From: Bacteroidales bacterium
Lineage (GTDB): Bacteria > Bacteroidota > Bacteroidia > Bacteroidales > UBA4181
Length of the DNA stretch: 17,947 bases
Assembly (NCBI GenBank): GCA_031264715.1
Contig: JAISDP010000030.1
Location: forward strand, 1 to 17,947
Direction of reading: 5' to 3'
The translations under genes were made by a program, and so were the position numbers. Under the pieces are notes generated by a model. The model did not search any database. It saw nothing but the letters and a program-made list of their open reading frames with translations, and was not told the DNA's origin. This document shows, one piece after another, positions 14,926-17,947 of the stretch. Numbering within the stretch: position 1 is the stretch's first letter; each line of letters starts with the position of its first letter.

Positions 14926-16794
14926 CTAAAATATCTTCCTGTCATATAACCGCACGGCATTCAGCACTACAAGTACCGAGCCTGCATTGTGTACCAGCGC
15001 GCCTGTTACGGGATTCAGTACCGCCAGAACGGACAATATGATAGCTGCGAAATTCAATGCCATGGAAAGCGTGATATTCAGCCTGATATTGCTCAAAGTG
15101 GTATTCGACAATCTTTTCAGGTAAGGGATTTTGGAAACATCATCGCCTGTCAGTGCAATGTCGGCGGCTTCAATAGCAATGTCGCTGCCCATGCCGCCCA
15201 TTGCTATGCTGACATCGGCTGTTTTCAGGGCGGGCGCATCGTTTACGCCGTCGCCAATCATACAGACTTTTTTGCCCGATTGCTGCAAGCCTTCTATGCT
15301 TGCCACTTTTTCTGCGGGAAGCAATTCGGCGTACACACTGGAAATTCCCGCCTGTGAAGCCAGAAAAGAAGCGGCTTGCCTGTTGTCGCCCGTGAGCAGA
15401 ACGACTTCGGTATTCATCTGTTCCAGTTTACCGACCATTTCTTTTGCTGCGGGACGTATAGCATCCGAAAGCGCGATAATGCCCAGGCATTGTCCGCCGG
15501 TAGCAAGCAGAACGGACGCTTTACCTTCGCTCCGCAGCTTGTCTAGCACGATTTGCGATTCGGGACTCAGCGAAATTCCGTTTTCATTCAGAAACGAACT
15601 GCTGCCGCAAACAATGGTTTTCCCGTCGATAACGGCGATTACGCCTTTGCCCGGAATCATCCGGAAATCCGACGGCTCGGCGATTATTGAGCCAATTGAT
15701 TTTGCATGGCTTACTACGGCTTTTCCCAAGGGGTGTTCCGAACGCCATTCGGCGGAAGCCGCCAGTTGTAGCAATTCATTTTGGCTTAGCGAGGGGATAA
15801 ACGGAATAATATTGCTGACTTCCAATCTACCGAACGTCAATGTGCCTGTTTTGTCGAAGGCAATGCAATCGACTTTTCCCATAATTTCCAGCGCTTTGCC
15901 CGATTTTATCAGGACGCCGTGTTTGGTAGCCTGACCGATAGCTGCCATAATGGATGTAGGCGTGGCAAGGGCGAGGGCACAGGGACAGAATACAACCAAA
16001 ACAGTAACTGCCCGCACAATATCCGAAGTAATCAAATAGGTGATTATGGCAATCAGCAGGGCAACGGGCACAAGCCACGTCGCCCACTTATCCACGATGC
16101 GCTGCATCGGCGCCTTTTTGTTTTCGGCTTCCTTCACCATCCGAATCATCTTTTGCAGCGATGAATCTTCGCCCACTTTCGTTGCCCGTATGTCAATCGA
16201 ACCGAAACGGTTTATCGTTCCGCAGAACACTTCGTCGCCTTCTTTTTTATCTGCGGGAAGCGATTCGCCCGTCATAACGGACTGGTCAACAGACGTATTG
16301 CCAAAGGTAATAACGCCGTCTGCGGGAATGGATTCTCCGGGGAACACCCGCAGGAGGTCGCCCTTGCGGATGTCTTCGGCAGGAACGGTTTCTTCCGTTG
16401 TGACGCTGTCGACGGTTACAATGCGCCGTCCCTGTTGCGGCGTAAGCTTCATCAATTCGTTGATTCCCTTTTTGGCGCGTGCTGCCGTATAGTCTTCCAG
16501 TATAGCGCCAATTGCCATGATGAAAGCCACTTCGCCTGCGGCAAACAGTTCATCAATAAATATGGCGGCCACCATTGCAATGGTAATGAGCAAGGGCGAT
16601 GAAATCCACCATTGAAAAATCAACCGGGTAACGGCAAGGTATAAAAGCGGGAATCCGCAGATGATTACCGTAATCCATGCTGGGTCGACGGGAACTGCTG
16701 TACCCGTAAGCATGGCGGCCAGGCTTGCCGCTAAAAAGACTCCCCCGATAATGGTCATCGGAAGTCCGCTTAAAAAATGGAATATTGTTTTCAT
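14926..16794 (-). CDS. P1B-type heavy-metal translocating ATPase lacking an N-terminal metal-binding domain
   Basis: 622 residues, a complete P1B core. In order: transmembrane pairs (about 10-55 and 65-100), actuator loop TGES (175-178), the CPC metal motif in TM6 (270-272), phosphorylation motif DKTGTLT with D314, the SEHPLGKAV motif (HP 354-355) typical of P1B pumps, GDGVNDAP (514-521) and two last helices ending VLNAVRLYDRKIF. Such pumps export Zn, Cd, Cu, Co or Mn from the cytoplasm. There is no HMA domain or Cys/His-rich N-terminus. TM8 reads LVHNAGSVLVVLN, not the Asp-containing form of ZntA/CadA, and TM7 (NIRLNITLSMALN) lacks the usual Lys, so specificity is open. A Fur-type palindrome lies in its promoter region, and a Fur-family gene lies upstream in the same direction, suggesting metal-dependent repression. 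Confidence 0.9.
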   Translation of the reverse strand: MKTIFHFLSGLPMTIIGGVFLAASLAAMLTGTAVPVDPAWITVIICGFPLLYLAVTRLIFQWWISSPLLITIAMVAAIFIDELFAAGEVAFIMAIGAILEDYTAARAKKGINELMKLTPQQGRRIVTVDSVTTEETVPAEDIRKGDLLRVFPGESIPADGVITFGNTSVDQSVMTGESLPADKKEGDEVFCGTINRFGSIDIRATKVGEDSSLQKMIRMVKEAENKKAPMQRIVDKWATWLVPVALLIAIITYLITSDIVRAVTVLVVFCPCALALATPTSIMAAIGQATKHGVLIKSGKALEIMGKVDCIAFDKTGTLTFGRLEVSNIIPFIPSLSQNELLQLAASAEWRSEHPLGKAVVSHAKSIGSIIAEPSDFRMIPGKGVIAVIDGKTIVCGSSSFLNENGISLSPESQIVLDKLRSEGKASVLLATGGQCLGIIALSDAIRPAAKEMVGKLEQMNTEVVLLTGDNRQAASFLASQAGISSVYAELLPAEKVASIEGLQQSGKKVCMIGDGVNDAPALKTADVSIAMGGMGSDIAIEAADIALTGDDVSKIPYLKRLSNTTLSNIRLNITLSMALNFAAIILSVLAVLNPVTGALVHNAGSVLVVLNAVRLYDRKIF

Positions 16795-16829
16795 TTCAGG
16801 AATATAATAAATATAATAAATTAATGACG

Positions 16830-16837
16830 CAAAAGTA
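16830..16837 (-). promoter_or_regulatory. Candidate -7 element TACTTTTG of the ATPase promoter
   Basis: On the minus strand TACTTTTG matches TAnnTTTG, about 35 nt before the ATPase ATG. The expected -33 position falls inside the palindrome at 16849-16865 and shows no TTTG, as expected if a regulator overlaps the promoter. Confidence 0.5.
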
Positions 16838-16845
16838 CGGCCTTT

Positions 16846-16914
16846 TTATTGCAACTTAGTTGCAAAATTTTGACAGTTAACGCAAATGCCTTTTATGACA
16901 TTGCAACGCCGCAT
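16846..16914 (-). pseudogene. 3'-terminal relic of a second Fur-family gene
   Basis: On the minus strand, one frame reads VIKGICVNCQNFA followed by TKLQ and TAA. The real Fur-family protein of this locus ends VIKGICANCHNFA-KGK: 11 of 13 residues agree, including the CxxC zinc ligands, and 33 of 39 bases agree (16861-16899 against 17529-17567). Upstream of this, similarity fades (only PP and Asn can be matched), and the frame meets a stop inside the NUDIX gene, so no working gene exists. The last codons lie within the 17-bp palindrome. It is best explained as the tail of a paralog or duplicate whose remainder was deleted or displaced. Confidence 0.65.
16849..16865. promoter_or_regulatory. 17-bp palindrome, candidate Fur-family operator
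   Basis: TTGCAACT-T-AGTTGCAA has 8-base arms without mismatch around one base. The 7-1-7 core layout is that of Fur, Zur and PerR boxes, and a Fur-family gene stands in the same cluster. It overlaps the -33 region of the predicted ATPase promoter, a repressing position. An isolated half-site TTGCAAC occurs again at 16901-16907. The regulator and metal are inferred. Confidence 0.6.
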
Positions 16915-16968
16915 GTCGTCGGAGCCAGGTGGGTTTTCTGCGTTTCTTTGCCGATTTGGGAGACAAAA

Positions 16969-17514
16969 TCAATTGCCCGCCAAATATTTCCAAAGCGGAG
17001 CCGCCATCAAAGCCTGTTTGATTTCACCGGCATATAGCAACTGTTTTACTTCTTCAAAAGACAATAAATGCACCGATAAATCTTCGGAGTTTTCCAAATG
17101 CTGCCGATCTATTTTTTCGACCTCTTCGGCTAAAAAACAATGGGTTAAATTAGTATGGGTCGATGGATTGGGGGAAATAATCATGTGTTCACGCCAAATC
17201 CCGTTTCCGTAGCCTGTCTCTTCCAGCAACTCGCGTTTCGCTGAAATTAAAGGCGTTGCATCTTCTTTTTCGCAAACGCCGGCGCATAGTTCAAAGTTGA
17301 CTTGCCCCAAGCCGTGCCGGTATTGCCTGATAAAAACAAACTGTTTTTCCCGCGTGATGGCAATGACATTTACCCAGTCCGGATATTCCAGTACATAATA
17401 AGACGGTATTTGATACCCGTTCGGCAATTCTACCCGTTCTTTCCTTACGGTAAACCACGGTTCGCGATACAAGTATTCGCTTTTTAAAACTTTCCAGTTT
17501 TTGTTTGTGTCCAT
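16969..17514 (-). CDS. NUDIX hydrolase
   Basis: 181 residues. The family cleaves nucleoside diphosphates linked to another group; ADP-ribose or a nucleotide sugar is the likeliest substrate given the overall form (YVLEYPDWVNVIAITREKQFVFIRQYRHG...FELCAGVCE). The NUDIX box spans about 79-101, with catalytic REL-LEETGY intact (R94, E95, E98, E99). Its first half, GVCEKEDATPLISAK, places G and E one or two residues farther from the Arg than the canonical GX5EX7RE, an insertion that should be checked against homologs. The ATG lies 2 nt after the stop of the Fur-family gene, so the two are cotranscribed. It lies between the real fur gene and a relic of a fur 3' end. Role in metal response is unproven. 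Confidence 0.87.
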   Translation of the reverse strand: MDTNKNWKVLKSEYLYREPWFTVRKERVELPNGYQIPSYYVLEYPDWVNVIAITREKQFVFIRQYRHGLGQVNFELCAGVCEKEDATPLISAKRELLEETGYGNGIWREHMIISPNPSTHTNLTHCFLAEEVEKIDRQHLENSEDLSVHLLSFEEVKQLLYAGEIKQALMAAPLWKYLAGN

Positions 17515-17516
17515 AT

Positions 17517-17945
17517 TTATTTTCCTTTTGCAAAATTATGGCAATTAGCGCAAATGCCTTTGATAACGTAATTTATGCTGTCGATGGAGAAATTTTTAGG
17601 TGGGGAAATTATGGGAACTGCCACATCGCGCAGGCAAAATGTTTGTCCGCAGCGGGTACAGTAAAAGTGAACATGCTGCTGTTCAGGCTGACACTCACAT
17701 TCATCATCACACAGGGCATATTTTAATGAGCCGCTGCCATCGTCGATGGTATGCAGCAAGCGGTTTTGCTGAAACAGTGTCAATGTTCTGAAAATAGTAG
17801 ATTTATCTACTGTTTCCAGCGTCGTTTCCAAATCGGCAATCGTAACGGCGTCGTTTTTATCCGAGATTGTCTTCAAAATCAGTAACCGCATGGAGGTCGG
17901 CTTGATATTCCGGTTTATGAGCTGCTGTTCGCAATGAACATTCAT
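17517..17945 (-). CDS. Fur-family transcriptional regulator (Zur/PerR/Fur type)
   Basis: 142 residues from ATG 17945; only 2 bases precede it in the window, so a farther upstream start cannot be ruled out. The N-terminal winged helix shows KPTSMRLLILKTI (from 15) and the recognition helix DKSTIFRTLTLFQQ (47-60), the family's D-[RK]-[AS]-T-[VI]-[YF]-R-T-L motif. The C-terminal dimer and metal domain has HVHFYC (H91, H93), C96-x2-C99 and C132-x2-C135, the structural zinc site. These proteins sense Fe, Zn, Mn or peroxide and repress with metal bound; which one applies is not readable here. Location upstream of an exporter ATPase and the Fur-type palindrome before that ATPase suggest it controls the pump, though exporter control by a Fur-family repressor would need an unusual logic (e.g. 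Mn or peroxide sensing). Confidence 0.9.
   Translation of the reverse strand: MNVHCEQQLINRNIKPTSMRLLILKTISDKNDAVTIADLETTLETVDKSTIFRTLTLFQQNRLLHTIDDGSGSLKYALCDDECECQPEQQHVHFYCTRCGQTFCLRDVAVPIISPPKNFSIDSINYVIKGICANCHNFAKGK
17529..17567 (-). repeat. Fur 3'-end segment repeated at 16861-16899
   Basis: This 39-base segment encodes VIKGICANCHNFA in the intact Fur-family gene and recurs in the same direction at 16861-16899 with 33 identical bases. The two copies flank the NUDIX gene as imperfect direct repeats about 630 bp apart. Confidence 0.65.
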
Positions 17946-17947
17946 CT

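Overview
The window reads as chromosome of a Bacteroidota species, most likely order Bacteroidales. Evidence: (i) promoters with the Bacteroidota primary-sigma pattern TTTG-N19-TAnnTTTG, two of them with exact spacing; (ii) weak or absent Shine-Dalgarno sequences; (iii) phylum-typical genes such as GldH, the short HPF, the rpsU-xerC-hpf cluster, a GH95 fucosidase and a TolB-like propeller fused to an outer-membrane barrel. The genus cannot be named from this alone. All 14 full-length or edge-truncated protein genes fall into known families, and no stretch over 300 bases lacks a gene. I see no tRNA, rRNA, CRISPR array, insertion sequence or transposase.

Left part, + strand (2-6041): a 5'-truncated peptidase-MA-like/TolB-propeller/barrel protein, then holB (DNA polymerase III delta') 4 nt downstream, then, after a promoter-bearing gap, ricT (PSP1 domain, Fe-S ligand cysteines) overlapping gldH (lipoprotein) by an ATGA stop-start. 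A separate AraC-type regulator follows (6165-7022). It converges on a GNAT acetyltransferase that runs on the minus strand from a near-perfect promoter.

Middle, minus strand (7877-11817): rpsU, xerC, hpf and a GH95 alpha-L-fucosidase form one co-directional run. A strong promoter precedes rpsU and a hairpin over the rpsU stop codon may damp read-through into xerC. The fucosidase stands where Bacteroidales usually carry a tRNA/tuf block, so synteny seems to break there.

Right part: larC (nickel-pincer cofactor nickel insertase, His-rich, no other lar gene in view) and an OmpA-family envelope protein on +, converging on a minus-strand metal group: a Fur-family regulator, a NUDIX hydrolase 2 nt behind it, and a P1B-type metal ATPase without an N-terminal metal-binding domain. 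Between the NUDIX and ATPase genes lies the most unusual sequence of the window. It is a 3'-terminal relic of a second Fur-family gene (13 codons, 11 identical residues) that ends in a 17-bp near-perfect palindrome TTGCAACT-T-AGTTGCAA, in the 7-1-7 layout of Fur-family operators, just upstream of the ATPase promoter. The simplest reading is a metal-responsive regulator controlling a metal exporter, in a locus remodelled by duplication or insertion. I found no convincing entirely new system.
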